Notes: generated by a model not told the origin, from the letters alone. DNA of 64,000 nucleotides from Hymenobacter sediminis (GCF_003231285.1 NZ_QKNS01000003.1:248001-312000), one strand, 5' to 3'. Shown: positions 52,484 to 61,386, counted from the stretch's first letter. Numbers and translations: made by a program.

Positions 52484-54535
52484 TTACGCTTGATCCTTTT
52501 TCTTTACCATGGTTAGAATGGTGGCTACGGCTACGGTTTCGCCGGTTTCGTCGGATACATCCACCAGCCAGCGCACAATGCCCTTCGCTACGTCCTCGGC
52601 GTCGCGCTTTTCCTGGCCGATTTTCTCTTTTACCGTGAGCTTCACCCCGATGGTCATGCCTGGGTACACCGGCTTGGTAAAGCGGCATTCATCAAGGCCG
52701 TAGTTCAGTAGCACCGGGCCCTTGCGCGGGTCCACGAACATGCCGGCGGCCTTACTCAAGATGTAATAGCCGTGGGCCACGCGGCCCGTGAACAGCGTGC
52801 CCTCCAGGGAAGTGGCATCGACGTGAGCGTAGAAATTGTCGCCGGAAACCTGAGCGAAGTTGGTAATGTCGGACTCTGTGACGGTGTGGCGGTGCGTGGT
52901 ATAGGTCTGGCCGATTTCCAGCTCCTCGAAGTAGTGCTGAAAAGGATGTTTGTCGCGTTCCGTTTGCTTGGCTTTGGGCTGATACACCTCTGTAATGGCC
53001 GTAATCATAGTCGGTGAACCCTGAATGGCCACGCGCTGCATGAAGTGCTCCACTCCGCGCATACCCCCCATTTCCTGCCCGCCACCGGCGCGGCCAGGGC
53101 CTCCGTGGATGAGCAGGGGTAGGGGCGAGCCGTGGCCGGTGCTTTCCTTGGCTACCTCCTCATTGATGACCAAGATGCGGCCGTGGTGCGTGGCCGCGCC
53201 CAGCACAAACTCCTGGGCCGTATGTAGGTTGTTGGTTGCCACGGAACATACCAGAGAGCCTTTCCCCATGTTCGAGAGCGTAATGGCCTCGTCGAGGTTT
53301 TTGTAAGGCATGAGGGTAGCAACCGGCCCGAAGGCTTCAACCTCGTGGGAGTCGGTGAACTTGAACGGCTCAGAGTTCAGCAACACAATCGGCGACATGA
53401 AGGCGCCGGTTTTGCAGTCGCCCCCAATCACTTGCACGTTGTCCAGGTCGCCGTACACGATGGGGGTGTTCTTGGCCAGCTCGCGCACCTGCTGCCGCAC
53501 CCGGTTGGCCTGGGTCATGTTCACGAGGGCGCCCATGCGCACGCCCTCCGCCTGCGGGTGCCCGACGGTGGTTTGCCCCAATGCCTTGCCAAGCGCAATT
53601 TGCACGTCTTCGAGCAGGTTTTCCGGCACAATGGCCCGGCGGATGGCCGTGCATTTCTGCCCGGCTTTGGCCGTCATTTCCTTCCGGATTTCCTTGATAA
53701 ACAAGTCGAACTCCACGGTGCCTGGCACGGCATCGGGCCCCAGCACGGCCGCGTTTAGCGAGTCGGCTTCCATCGTAAAGGGTACGGCTTCGGCAATAAT
53801 GCGCGGGTGGGCCCGCAGCTTCCGGCCGGTTTCTGCTGAGCCCGTGAAGGTCACCACATCCTGGTAGGTTACGTGGTCCAGAATGCCCTGGCCGGTGCCG
53901 CACACCAGCTGCAGCGCCCCTTCGGGCAGAATTTTGGAAGCAATGATTTCGCGTACCACAGCCTCGGTGAGGTAGGCGGTGGGCACGGCCGGCTTAATGA
54001 TGGCGGGCATCCCGGCCAGCAAGTTCACGGCAATCTTCTCCAGCATGCCCCAGATGGGGAAGTTGTAGGCGTTGATGTGCACGGCCACGCCTTCCTTGGG
54101 CACCATAATGTGGTGGCCCATGAAGTTGCCCGCCTTCGACAGCGCAATCGGGTCCGACTCCACGTAGAACGGCTTATCCGGGAATTTGCGCCGGAGCGAG
54201 GCGTTGGCGAACAGGTTGCCGATGCCGCCCTCAATGTCAATCCAGGAGTCGGCGCGGGTAGCGCCGCTACGGTAGCTGAGAGTATAGAAGTCCTCTTTCT
54301 TGCTGTCGAGGTGCAGAGCCAGGGCCTTAATCATGCGGCCCCGCTCATGGAACGTCATTTTGCGCAGGGCCGGGTTGCCGGTACGGCGGGCGTAGTCGAG
54401 CATGGCGGCAAAGTCCAGGCCTTCGCCGTTGGCAATGGCAATGACCTCGCCGGTAGAAGCGTCGTGTAGCTCGTGCTGTTCGCCCGTGCCGGGCATCCAG
54501 CGGCCCAACGCGTAGTTTTCGAGGATGGGAGTCAT
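52484..54535 (-). CDS. paaZ: PaaZ: bifunctional oxepin-CoA hydrolase/semialdehyde dehydrogenase
   Basis: Hydrolytic ring opening of oxepin-CoA and oxidation of the resulting aldehyde to 3-oxo-5,6-dehydrosuberyl-CoA. 683 residues, close to E. coli PaaZ (681). N-terminal aldehyde dehydrogenase at 1-520: FTGSAETGRKLRAHP, AGQKCTAIRRAIVPE with the catalytic Cys. C-terminal MaoC-type hydratase at about 535-683: FEELEIGQTYTTHRHTVTES, then GDNFYAHVDATSLEG with the hydratase Asp and His. Starts at ATG 54535; the next gene up lies 64 bases away. Confidence 0.95.
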   Translation of the reverse strand: MTPILENYALGRWMPGTGEQHELHDASTGEVIAIANGEGLDFAAMLDYARRTGNPALRKMTFHERGRMIKALALHLDSKKEDFYTLSYRSGATRADSWIDIEGGIGNLFANASLRRKFPDKPFYVESDPIALSKAGNFMGHHIMVPKEGVAVHINAYNFPIWGMLEKIAVNLLAGMPAIIKPAVPTAYLTEAVVREIIASKILPEGALQLVCGTGQGILDHVTYQDVVTFTGSAETGRKLRAHPRIIAEAVPFTMEADSLNAAVLGPDAVPGTVEFDLFIKEIRKEMTAKAGQKCTAIRRAIVPENLLEDVQIALGKALGQTTVGHPQAEGVRMGALVNMTQANRVRQQVRELAKNTPIVYGDLDNVQVIGGDCKTGAFMSPIVLLNSEPFKFTDSHEVEAFGPVATLMPYKNLDEAITLSNMGKGSLVCSVATNNLHTAQEFVLGAATHHGRILVINEEVAKESTGHGSPLPLLIHGGPGRAGGGQEMGGMRGVEHFMQRVAIQGSPTMITAITEVYQPKAKQTERDKHPFQHYFEELEIGQTYTTHRHTVTESDITNFAQVSGDNFYAHVDATSLEGTLFTGRVAHGYYILSKAAGMFVDPRKGPVLLNYGLDECRFTKPVYPGMTIGVKLTVKEKIGQEKRDAEDVAKGIVRWLVDVSDETGETVAVATILTMVKKKDQA

Positions 54536-54599
54536 ATGGGGGGGTAGGAAAGTAGGAGGTTTGGGAGGGAGTGAGGGGTAGGAGAGGGGAGACGGATTG

Positions 54600-54977
54600 C
54601 TACCCGTTCGTAGGGGTTAAGCGCAGCACCAGTACTTCCTCAGCGACGATAGATGCATCTAGTCCAACAGAGGAATCGAACGTGCATTCAATGTTGCTTC
54701 CAACTTCTTGGAATGTGAGTTCAAAAATGACGTTTTGGTGGCTGAAGTAGTCAAATGTCATTTCCTGTATGCCTGTGAACTTTAGTTCTACATCACCATG
54801 CTTTGTCGGCTCGGAAATGGCTATTACAAACGTAGCTGAGGGCCAAAAACCCGGATGAGCTTCAAAGGTCACCTTGGTGATTTCAGCATCATGAAAGTCG
54901 GGCCAGTAGCCAAAGTGCTCACGCACGATTTCAGCATTGATTATTCGGCTGATGGCTGGACTTTCTGTTTTGCTCAT
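54600..54977 (-). CDS. Small hypothetical protein with WPDFHDAEI motif (Imm50-like?)
   Basis: 125 residues inserted between paaZ and paaY. The motif FGYWPDFHDAEITKV near residue 20 is like the start of immunity-protein families such as Imm50, and the rest is beta-rich (FVIAISEPTKHGDVELKFTG, VLVLRLTP). Its AT content is higher than the paa genes. No toxin gene is nearby. The family link is from one motif and tentative; it is not an expected paa gene. Confidence 0.6.
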   Translation of the reverse strand: MSKTESPAISRIINAEIVREHFGYWPDFHDAEITKVTFEAHPGFWPSATFVIAISEPTKHGDVELKFTGIQEMTFDYFSHQNVIFELTFQEVGSNIECTFDSSVGLDASIVAEEVLVLRLTPTNG

Positions 54978-55012
54978 AAGTATTAGTAGTGCTTTAAAAT
55001 GCCAAATGAAGC

Positions 55013-55044
55013 GGTAGGGATGCTTCGGCTGCGCTCAGCATGAC
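55013..55044. repeat. Single-arm copy of the paa-cluster repeat family
   Basis: On the minus strand this reads GTCATGCTGAGCGCAGCCGA and then AGCATCCCTACC. It matches the GTCAT..TGAGC..CGAAG core of the other elements, but I see no second arm. Confidence 0.6.
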
Positions 55045-55064
55045 GTTCTTTTAGGTTTCTAAGA

Positions 55065-55664
55065 CTACTCACCCACTTTGCGCTCAGCCCAGGTTTGGTA
55101 GCTGCCTTGCTGCACCTGCCGGTCGGCGGGCACCTCGCGCAGAGGCTCGCAGGGCTGTAGGGTGGCGTGCAGGTCGGCGGGCAGCTGCATATAGATGTGG
55201 GTGCCTTCCGTTTTCCAGGCCAGCATCTCGTCGCTTACCTGCCGGATGATTTTGTGCGGATTGCCTACCACCAGACTGCGCGGCGGAATCACCTCATCGG
55301 CCTTGATAAAGCTCAAAGCCCCGATGATGCTTTCGTCGCCGATTTCCACCCGGTCCATGAGTACGGCGTTCATGCCCACCAGCACGTTGCGGCCCACGGT
55401 GGCGCCGTGAATAATGGCGCCGTGGCCAATATGGGCCATTTCCTTGAGCCGGGTGGTGGTGCCGGGGAACATGTGCACGGTGCAGTTTTCCTGCACGTTG
55501 CAATTATCCTCAATGATAATCTGACCCCAGTCGCCGCGAATGGCCGCGCCGGGCCCAATGTACACGTTGCGGCCAATGATAACGTTGCCCGTCACGACGG
55601 CCTGCGGGTGCACAAACGCCGACTCATGCACTACCGGAACAATACCGTTAAACGAGTAAATCAT
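55065..55664 (-). CDS. paaY: PaaY: left-handed beta-helix thioesterase/gamma-carbonic anhydrase-type protein
   Basis: 199 residues from the ATG at 55664 (MIYSFNGIVPVVHESAFVHP), overlapping the paaJ stop by 4 bases (ATGA). Hexapeptide-repeat helix (GNVIIGRNVYIGPGAAIRGD, IGHGAIIHGATVGRNVLVGM) with His residues CTVHM, HIGHG and IIHG for metal binding. C-terminal helices with WAERKVGE. In E. coli PaaY is a thioesterase that clears dead-end CoA intermediates. Translation coupled to paaJ. Confidence 0.93.
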   Translation of the reverse strand: MIYSFNGIVPVVHESAFVHPQAVVTGNVIIGRNVYIGPGAAIRGDWGQIIIEDNCNVQENCTVHMFPGTTTRLKEMAHIGHGAIIHGATVGRNVLVGMNAVLMDRVEIGDESIIGALSFIKADEVIPPRSLVVGNPHKIIRQVSDEMLAWKTEGTHIYMQLPADLHATLQPCEPLREVPADRQVQQGSYQTWAERKVGE

Positions 55665-56866
55665 ACCTTCTCGATGATAGCCGCATAGCCCTGGCCTACC
55701 CCCACGCACATCGTGATAAGGGCATAGCGCTTGTTTTGCTTGTGCAGCTCCAGGGCGGCCGTGTTTAGGATGCGGGCTCCGCTCATGCCCAGCGGGTGGC
55801 CCAGAGCAATGGCGCCGCCGTTGGGGTTGATGCGCGGGTCGTTGCCTTCCAGGCCTAGCCCACGGATGCAGGCTAGCGTTTGAGCGGCAAAGGCCTCGTT
55901 GAACTCAATCAAATCGATTTGGTCGAGGGTGAGGCCGGCCTTTTTCAGGGCCTGCTGCGAGGCCGGCACCGGGCCGATGCCCATGGTGCGCGGCTCCACG
56001 CCTGCTACCCCCATGCTCACGATGCGGGCCCGGGGCGTGAGATTGTGCTGCCGAATGCCGTCTTCCGAAGCCAGCAGCAAAGCCGCCGCGCCATCATTCA
56101 GGCCCGAGGAGTTGCCGGCCGTCACGGAGCCGTTCTTCCGGAACGCAGGCCGGAGCTTAGCCAGGCCCTCCAGGGTAGTGTTCGATTTGATGAACTCATC
56201 CTCTGAAAACAGCACCGGCTCGCCCTTGCGTTGCGGAATAGCCACGGGCACGATTTCCTCGGCGAAGCGGCCGGAGTCGCGGGCCCGGCCGGCGCGCTGG
56301 TGCGATTCGTAGGCAAACTGGTCCTGGTCTTCGCGGCTGATATGGTACTGATCCACCAGGTTTTCGGCCGTTTCGCCCATGGCATCGGTGCCGTACATGT
56401 CCTCTAGTTTATCGTTGACAAAGCGCCACCCGAAGCTAGAATCGTACATTTTGGAATCGGTACCGAAGGCCTTGCTGGGCTTCGACATGACGTAGGGCGC
56501 GCGGGTCATGCTCTCTACCCCCCCGGAGATGAACAAGTCTCCGTCGCCGCTCTGGATGGCGCGGGCGGCAGCAATGCTGGCCGAAAGGCCCGAGGCACAG
56601 AGGCGGTTTACGGTTTCGCCGGGTACGGAGGTAGGCAAGCCGGCCAGCAGCAGCGCCATGCGGGCCACGTTGCGGTTGTCTTCGCCGGCCTGGTTGGCGC
56701 AGCCCAGAATCACGTCGGCAATGGCAGCCGGGTCGGCGGAAGTGTTGCGCTGCAGCAGCTCCCGGATAACCAGAGCCGCCATGTCATCGGGGCGGACAGC
56801 GGCCAAAGTACCCCCAAAATTGCCAATGGGCGTCCGAATGCCGTCGATGATATATGCTTGGTTCAT
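55661..56866 (-). CDS. paaJ: PaaJ: 3-oxoadipyl-CoA/3-oxo-5,6-dehydrosuberyl-CoA thiolase
   Basis: Thiolytic cleavage of two paa intermediates. 401 residues from the ATG at 56866 (MNQAYIIDGIRTPIGNFGGT), the same length as E. coli PaaJ; the frame to 56905 adds 13 unrelated residues. Active-site Cys90 in VNRLCASGLSA, His in NGGAIALGHPLGMSG, and C-terminal Cys in MCVGVGQG. Stop overlaps the paaY start by 4 bases. An inverted-repeat element lies directly upstream. Confidence 0.95.
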   Translation of the reverse strand: MNQAYIIDGIRTPIGNFGGTLAAVRPDDMAALVIRELLQRNTSADPAAIADVILGCANQAGEDNRNVARMALLLAGLPTSVPGETVNRLCASGLSASIAAARAIQSGDGDLFISGGVESMTRAPYVMSKPSKAFGTDSKMYDSSFGWRFVNDKLEDMYGTDAMGETAENLVDQYHISREDQDQFAYESHQRAGRARDSGRFAEEIVPVAIPQRKGEPVLFSEDEFIKSNTTLEGLAKLRPAFRKNGSVTAGNSSGLNDGAAALLLASEDGIRQHNLTPRARIVSMGVAGVEPRTMGIGPVPASQQALKKAGLTLDQIDLIEFNEAFAAQTLACIRGLGLEGNDPRINPNGGAIALGHPLGMSGARILNTAALELHKQNKRYALITMCVGVGQGYAAIIEKV

Positions 56867-56897
56867 GTCAGTTATCAGTTTGTGAGTTGTCAGCCCG

Positions 56898-57009
56898 CTT
56901 GTCATCCTGAGCCCTGCGAAGGACCTCTACAGAGGGTAACTTCTTTAATTAGCCGGCGGGAGAGGTCCTTCGTCCCTGGCTTGATTCGCCACATGCTCAG
57001 GATGACAAG
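56898..57009. repeat. Inverted-repeat element between paaI and paaJ
   Basis: Outer arms CTTGTCATCCTGAGC (56898-56912) and GCTCAGGATGACAAG (56995-57009); inner arms CGAAGGACCTCT (56917-56928) and AGAGGTCCTTCG (56961-56972). The right half has a 22-base insertion between arms. Same core as the 52375 element. Confidence 0.85.
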
Positions 57010-57031
57010 ACTATTATAAAGGCGACTACTC

Positions 57032-57463
57032 TTACAGTATCTCGTTGCTGGTGCGGTATGCCGTGCCTTTGAATAGAGCGAGCAGCACGCCGTGTTGGTT
57101 GGTGGCGCGAATCTGATACACGCCTACTTTGTGCTTGAGGCCTTCTTCCCGGGCTTCCACGGTAATCACGTCGCCGAGCTTGCCGGCTTCCAGATAGTCG
57201 ATGGTGACGGTAAGGCCGACGCTTTGGCGGCCGTGGCTGTTGCAGGCAAAGGCAAACGCTGAATCGGCCGCCGAGAACGTGACGCCGCCGTGCAGGGCCT
57301 GGAAACCGTTGAGCATGTCGGGGCGCACCGTGAAGTGCAGGCGGCAATAGCCGGGCCCGACTTCATCTACTTCCAGGCCGAGCAGCCGGCTGAAGGCGTC
57401 GTTCTGGAGCATACGCTCCTTCACGGCTTCGGCGAGGTGGTCACTCGAAGGATTTTGTGTCAT
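57032..57463 (-). CDS. paaI: PaaI: hydroxyphenylacetyl-CoA thioesterase
   Basis: Hotdog-fold thioesterase that releases CoA from blocked pathway intermediates. 143 residues from the ATG at 57463 (MTQNPSSDHLAEAVKERMLQ); the longer frame to 57538 overlaps the upstream gene. Motifs: LGLEVDEVGPGYCRLHFTV, then GFQALHGGVTFSAADSAFAF with the catalytic Asp, and DYLEAGKLGDVITVEA. Starts inside the preceding gene (23-base overlap), so expression is coupled. Confidence 0.92.
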   Translation of the reverse strand: MTQNPSSDHLAEAVKERMLQNDAFSRLLGLEVDEVGPGYCRLHFTVRPDMLNGFQALHGGVTFSAADSAFAFACNSHGRQSVGLTVTIDYLEAGKLGDVITVEAREEGLKHKVGVYQIRATNQHGVLLALFKGTAYRTSNEIL

Positions 57464-57932
57464 GGTTCCAGCTATACTCGTGGTTGTTTCTAAGAAGGAT
57501 ATACCCACACATAGTTGAGCATTTGGAATAAAAGTCACTCTTGTTATGGGTGTAAGCCTCGTAGAGCTTTTGGCTCACGGGTAAATCGTCATCATAGCCC
57601 CCGTACCAGGCAGCGTTGGTTTTTTGAAAGGTGACAATTCCAATAAGCTTCCCCTTCTTCAGGACGAATGCTGCCATGCGGTCCTGCTTGAAGCTGAGGC
57701 CGGCTTTTGACGCGGTAGGCTCAACAACGGGAATAGGAACGATGGTGACCAGCTTTCTAGCTTCGGCCTTTGAGCTGAAATACCCCTTTCCGCTGTTCGG
57801 ATAAGTGAGCATATCCCAGAAGTCCCCCCTGAAAAATTCCCGTTTCAGGTTAGACAGGTACTCTTCCCGATTGTAGACGGGCTTGCTGTCTGCCTGAGCA
57901 AAAAACAGCAGCAGAGTAAGAAAAAGAGGCAT
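57441..57932 (-). CDS. Secreted hypothetical protein within the paa cluster
   Basis: 163 residues. Short signal peptide (MPLFLTLLLFFAQADS). Mature part charged, with FFRGDFWDMLTYPNSGKGYF, FVLKKGKLIGIVTFQKTN and a CSTMCG pair near residue 140 that could be a disulfide. Not a known paa component and richer in A and T than its neighbours. It overlaps paaI by 23 bases and is 38 bases after the paaH stop, so it is transcribed with them. No family recognised. Confidence 0.65.
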   Translation of the reverse strand: MPLFLTLLLFFAQADSKPVYNREEYLSNLKREFFRGDFWDMLTYPNSGKGYFSSKAEARKLVTIVPIPVVEPTASKAGLSFKQDRMAAFVLKKGKLIGIVTFQKTNAAWYGGYDDDLPVSQKLYEAYTHNKSDFYSKCSTMCGYILLRNNHEYSWNHDTKSFE

Positions 57933-57970
57933 AAGGAATGCTGTAAGTACAAGTGCCTACCGCCGCTCGT

Positions 57971-59149
57971 TTAGCCGTGCGCGACTGTTTCCTGCTGGAA
58001 AAAGGTCTGATTCTGGCGGACCATGCGGCGCAGCAGGGCGCTGGCGCGGTACCGGTCCTCGTGGTATTCGTCGTAGAGCTCGTCGAGGGTGGTTAGCACG
58101 GCGGGCAAGCCCAACTCGTCGGCCCAGGCCAGCAAACCTTTGGGGTAGTTCACGCCCTTGGTCATGGCCAGCTCCAGGTCCTGCTTAGAAGCCACGTTCA
58201 ATGCCAAGGCGTCTACGGCTTCGTTGATGAGCATAGCCAGCACGCGGTTCAGGATGCGGCGGCTCAGGGCTTCGTCGCGGGTCGGCTCGGGCTGCACGGC
58301 TCCCTCGGCGTAGTTGTAGAAACCCCGGCCCGACTTGCGGCCGTAATAGCCGGCCTCGAACAAGCGCTTCTGCGTGAAGCTGGGCTTGTAGCGCGGATCG
58401 AAGAAAAACGACGTGAACACCGACTCTGTGACGCGGTAATTCACATCGTGCCCGATGAAGTCCATGAGGGCAAACGGACCCATGCGGAAGCCGCCTAGCT
58501 CGGTCATGGCACAGTCGATGGTCGCTATATCGGCAATGCCCTCCTCCAGAATCCGGATAGCCTCGCCGTAGAAGGGCCGCGCTACGCGGTTCACGATGAA
58601 GCCGGGCGTGTCCTTGGTTAGTACGGGCAGCTTGCCCCAGCTTTGCACCAGGTCGCGCACCTGTTCGGCTAATCCTGGGCGCGTCTGCACCGCCGGAATC
58701 ACCTCCACCAACTGCATAAGGGGAGCCGGGTTGAAGAAGTGAATCCCAACAAAACGCTCCGGCTTCTGACAAGCGGCGGCAATGGAGGCAATAGACAGGG
58801 AAGAGGTATTGCTGGCCAGAATGCAGTCCTCTGCCACGAGCATTTCTACCTCCCGAAACAGTTGCTGCTTCACGCCCAAGTCCTCCACAATGGCTTCCAG
58901 CACCAGGCCGCAGTCGTTGAACGTGCCAATGTCTTCGGTGAGGTGCAGGCGGTTGAATACCTCTGCAGCAGCTTCAACCGTCAGCTTGCCTTTCTCCGCC
59001 AGCTTGTTCAGGTTGTTTTGAATAGACTGCCCGGCCCGCTGAAGGGCCTGTGTGTTCTGGTCGAGGAGGCGGACGGTGTGGCCTGCGGTGGCTACTACCT
59101 GGGCAATGCCGGCGCCCATGGCTCCGCTGCCGATGATACCGATAATCAT
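57971..59149 (-). CDS. paaH: PaaH: 3-hydroxyadipyl-CoA dehydrogenase
   Basis: NAD-dependent oxidation of 3-hydroxyadipyl-CoA to 3-oxoadipyl-CoA. 392 residues; Rossmann motif IGSGAMGAGIAQVVATAG at 6-23, catalytic region FVGIHFFNPAPLMQLVEVIP near 130, then IVNRVARPFYGEA. Shorter than E. coli PaaH (475): a second C-terminal domain is present only in part (LVINEAVDAL-type helix and GLLAWADELG). ATG overlaps the paaG stop by 4 bases, so the two are coupled. Confidence 0.92.
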   Translation of the reverse strand: MIIGIIGSGAMGAGIAQVVATAGHTVRLLDQNTQALQRAGQSIQNNLNKLAEKGKLTVEAAAEVFNRLHLTEDIGTFNDCGLVLEAIVEDLGVKQQLFREVEMLVAEDCILASNTSSLSIASIAAACQKPERFVGIHFFNPAPLMQLVEVIPAVQTRPGLAEQVRDLVQSWGKLPVLTKDTPGFIVNRVARPFYGEAIRILEEGIADIATIDCAMTELGGFRMGPFALMDFIGHDVNYRVTESVFTSFFFDPRYKPSFTQKRLFEAGYYGRKSGRGFYNYAEGAVQPEPTRDEALSRRILNRVLAMLINEAVDALALNVASKQDLELAMTKGVNYPKGLLAWADELGLPAVLTTLDELYDEYHEDRYRASALLRRMVRQNQTFFQQETVAHG

Positions 59150-59931
59150 TGGCCCGTGAAGCTAGGTTGACGTTTTTCCAGGAAAGCCGCTACCCCCTCG
59201 CGGTAGTCAGAAGTGTTGCCAGCGCGGAGCTGGAAGTCGGCCTCGTAGCGGAGCTGCTGGGTCAGGTCGTTGCTGAACGTTACATTCAGGAGCTGTTTGG
59301 TGTAGGCCAAGCCTTTGGTGGGCATGGCGGCCAGTTTGCGAACCAGCGCCTGTGCTTCCTGCTCGAACACGTCGTCGGGGAAGACCTTGTAAATCATGCC
59401 CATCTGCACGGCTTCCGTGGCCGAAACCTTGTCGCCGGTCAGCATGAGGGCCGAGGCGCGCTGCATGCCAATAAGGCGGGGCAGGAAGAAGGTGCCGGCG
59501 CTGTCGGGAATCAGCCCAATTTTGCTGAATGCCTGAATAAACGAGGCCGATTCTTTCGCTACCACAATATCACAGGCCAGGGCCAAATTGGCGCCCGCGC
59601 CGGCGGCTACCCCGTTCACGGCCGCTACTACCGGCTTTTCCAAACCCCGAATCAGCTCCACAATGGGGTTGTACAGCTTCTCCACAATCTCCGCTACTTC
59701 CGGGCTTTCAGGGCCGGTAATTTCTGCTAGGTCCTGACCGGCGCAGAAGGCTTTGCCGGTGCCCGTGAGCAGCACGGCCCGCACTTCCGGGTTCTGCTGG
59801 CACTCGCGCAGGTGCTGCTGCAAAGCCAGCGCCACCTCTTTGTTGACACTATTGAAAACCTGGGGCCGGTTAAAGCAGATGGTGGCTACGCCGCCATCAA
59901 TGGAGAAAAGCAGGGAAGGAGAGTCGGACAT
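59146..59931 (-). CDS. paaG: PaaG: 1,2-epoxyphenylacetyl-CoA isomerase
   Basis: Converts the ring epoxide to oxepin-CoA. 261 residues from the ATG at 59931 (MSDSPSLLFSIDGGVATICF); the frame to 59967 lies in the inverted repeat. Crotonase motifs FCAGQDLAEITG (about 63-74), VNGVAAGAGANLALACDIVV (about 103-122), and the catalytic Asp-containing KIGLIPDSAGTFFLPRLIG. Stop overlaps the paaH start (ATGA). First gene of its coupled pair after a 90-base repeat element. Confidence 0.93.
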   Translation of the reverse strand: MSDSPSLLFSIDGGVATICFNRPQVFNSVNKEVALALQQHLRECQQNPEVRAVLLTGTGKAFCAGQDLAEITGPESPEVAEIVEKLYNPIVELIRGLEKPVVAAVNGVAAGAGANLALACDIVVAKESASFIQAFSKIGLIPDSAGTFFLPRLIGMQRASALMLTGDKVSATEAVQMGMIYKVFPDDVFEQEAQALVRKLAAMPTKGLAYTKQLLNVTFSNDLTQQLRYEADFQLRAGNTSDYREGVAAFLEKRQPSFTGQ

Positions 59932-59963
59932 GAGTAGTAGGGTGGGAGAAACAAAATTGGCTG

Positions 59964-60053
59964 TCATGTCGAGCTTGCCGAGACATCTCGCTCAAGTCGT
60001 TGAGGTAGTAATCCAACATCAGCACGCGAGATGTCTCGACCAGCTCGACATGA
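59964..60053. repeat. Inverted-repeat element between paaD and paaG
   Basis: Arms of 28 bases, 59964-59991 and 60026-60053, match at 26 of 28 positions: TCATGTCGAGCTTGCCGAGA and its complement. Loop of 34 bases. Variant core TGTCGAGC instead of CCTGAGC. Confidence 0.88.
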
Positions 60054-60076
60054 GGGTCTTATCCTTTTACATCAGC

Positions 60077-60589
60077 TTAAGCGTGGCATTTGAAGTAGTC
60101 GAAGGGCTCTAGGCACTCGTCGCACTGGTAGTGGGCTTTGCAGGCGGTAGAGCCGAACTGGCTGACCAGATGCGTGTGCTCCGACTTGCAAAGCGGACAG
60201 CGCACGGCCGTATCAGCCCCGAACAGGTTGAGCATATGGCCAGTGGCCGTGCCATCTACGGGCGGGGCAATGCCGTAAGCCTCCAGCTTTTGCCGGCCCG
60301 CCTGGCTCATCCAGTCGGTGGTCCAGGCCGGGCTAAGCTGGTTGTGGATGTGCAGCTTGGTAATGCCTTCCGAAAGCAGCCGCAGCCGGATTTCGGTGGC
60401 AATGGTGTTCATGGCCGGGCAGCCGGAATAGGTAGGCGTGATAGTGACGTAGACCTCCTCGCCCTCTACCCGCACCGCGCGCACGATGCCCAGGTCCAGG
60501 ATGTTGAGCACAGGCACTTCCGGATCAGAAACCTCCTCTAGCATTTGCCAGATGTGCTCTTCGGTTGGTGCCGCTACGTGCTCTACCAT
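60077..60589 (-). CDS. paaD: PaaD: phenylacetyl-CoA epoxidase assembly subunit
   Basis: 170 residues. MIP18/DUF59-type N-terminal domain (MLEEVSDPEVPVLNILDLG, TPTYSGCPAMNTIA), linked to Fe-S assembly, and a C-terminal zinc-ribbon region with CPLCKS, a Cys, and CDECLEPFDYFKCH. In the known system it is needed for a functional epoxidase. Overlaps the paaC stop by 7 bases. Separated from paaG by a 90-base inverted-repeat element. Confidence 0.95.
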   Translation of the reverse strand: MVEHVAAPTEEHIWQMLEEVSDPEVPVLNILDLGIVRAVRVEGEEVYVTITPTYSGCPAMNTIATEIRLRLLSEGITKLHIHNQLSPAWTTDWMSQAGRQKLEAYGIAPPVDGTATGHMLNLFGADTAVRCPLCKSEHTHLVSQFGSTACKAHYQCDECLEPFDYFKCHA

Positions 60590-61386
60590 TGTAAACCGGG
60601 GTAGGTGCGTTGCAGGTATTGCAGCTCGGCTAGCAGGTAGCCCAGATGCTCGGAGTGGCGGCCGTCTTTGCCGCCCTTCTGCATGAACACGCCTTGCGGC
60701 ACGGGTAACGTTGCCTCCTCAAATACGCGGGCTACGTGCGCATCCACTTGCGCTTGAATGGCCGCGTAGTCGGGCACGAGGCCGGCGGCTTGCAAGGCCT
60801 TTTCGGCAGCCGAGGGGGTAGTAAGCTCGCCAGCGTAGCGCCAGAGGGTGTTAATGGCTTTCTCTACGCGGCGGCGGCTTTCCTCAGTGCCGTCCCCCAG
60901 GCGGATCACCCACTCCGAGCTCCATTTGATATGATAGGCCGCTTCCTTCACCGATTTCTCGGCAATAGCGGCTAGGTGCGCGTCCGGACCCGACTTCAGC
61001 TGCAACAGCAGGTGGTAGTGGAAGCAGTCGTAGATGAATTGCCGTACGATGGTGCCGGCAAAGTCGCCGTTGGGTTGCTCCACCAGCAGCGGATTGCGGT
61101 ATTCCACGGCGCTGCGCAGGTAGGCCAAATCATCTTCGGTGCGGCCTTTGCCTTCCAGCTCGGCGGCGTACTGATAGTAGCTGCGGGCCTCACCCAGCAA
61201 GTCCAGGGCAATGTTGGCCATGGCCAGGTCCTGCTCCAGAATAGGGCCATGGCCGCACCACTCAGATAGGCGGTGGGCCAGGATCAGGCTGGTATCGGCC
61301 AGTTGCAGCACAAAAGGAAACAGGTTCGCCTGAACTTCAGGGGTAGGAGCCGTAGTGGCTTGCGCGGGCATCGGGGAATCCGTCAT
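60583..61386 (-). CDS. paaC: PaaC: phenylacetyl-CoA epoxidase structural subunit
   Basis: 267 residues, ferritin-like partner of PaaA. Features: VLQLADTSLILAHRLSEWCG, NIALDLLGEARSYYQYAAEL, and KEAAYHIKWSSEWVIRLGDG. In E. coli PaaC is catalytically silent but stabilises PaaA. Starts ATG at 61386, 3 bases after paaB ends, and overlaps paaD by 7 bases: paaB-C-D are tightly coupled. Confidence 0.95.
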   Translation of the reverse strand: MTDSPMPAQATTAPTPEVQANLFPFVLQLADTSLILAHRLSEWCGHGPILEQDLAMANIALDLLGEARSYYQYAAELEGKGRTEDDLAYLRSAVEYRNPLLVEQPNGDFAGTIVRQFIYDCFHYHLLLQLKSGPDAHLAAIAEKSVKEAAYHIKWSSEWVIRLGDGTEESRRRVEKAINTLWRYAGELTTPSAAEKALQAAGLVPDYAAIQAQVDAHVARVFEEATLPVPQGVFMQKGGKDGRHSEHLGYLLAELQYLQRTYPGLQW

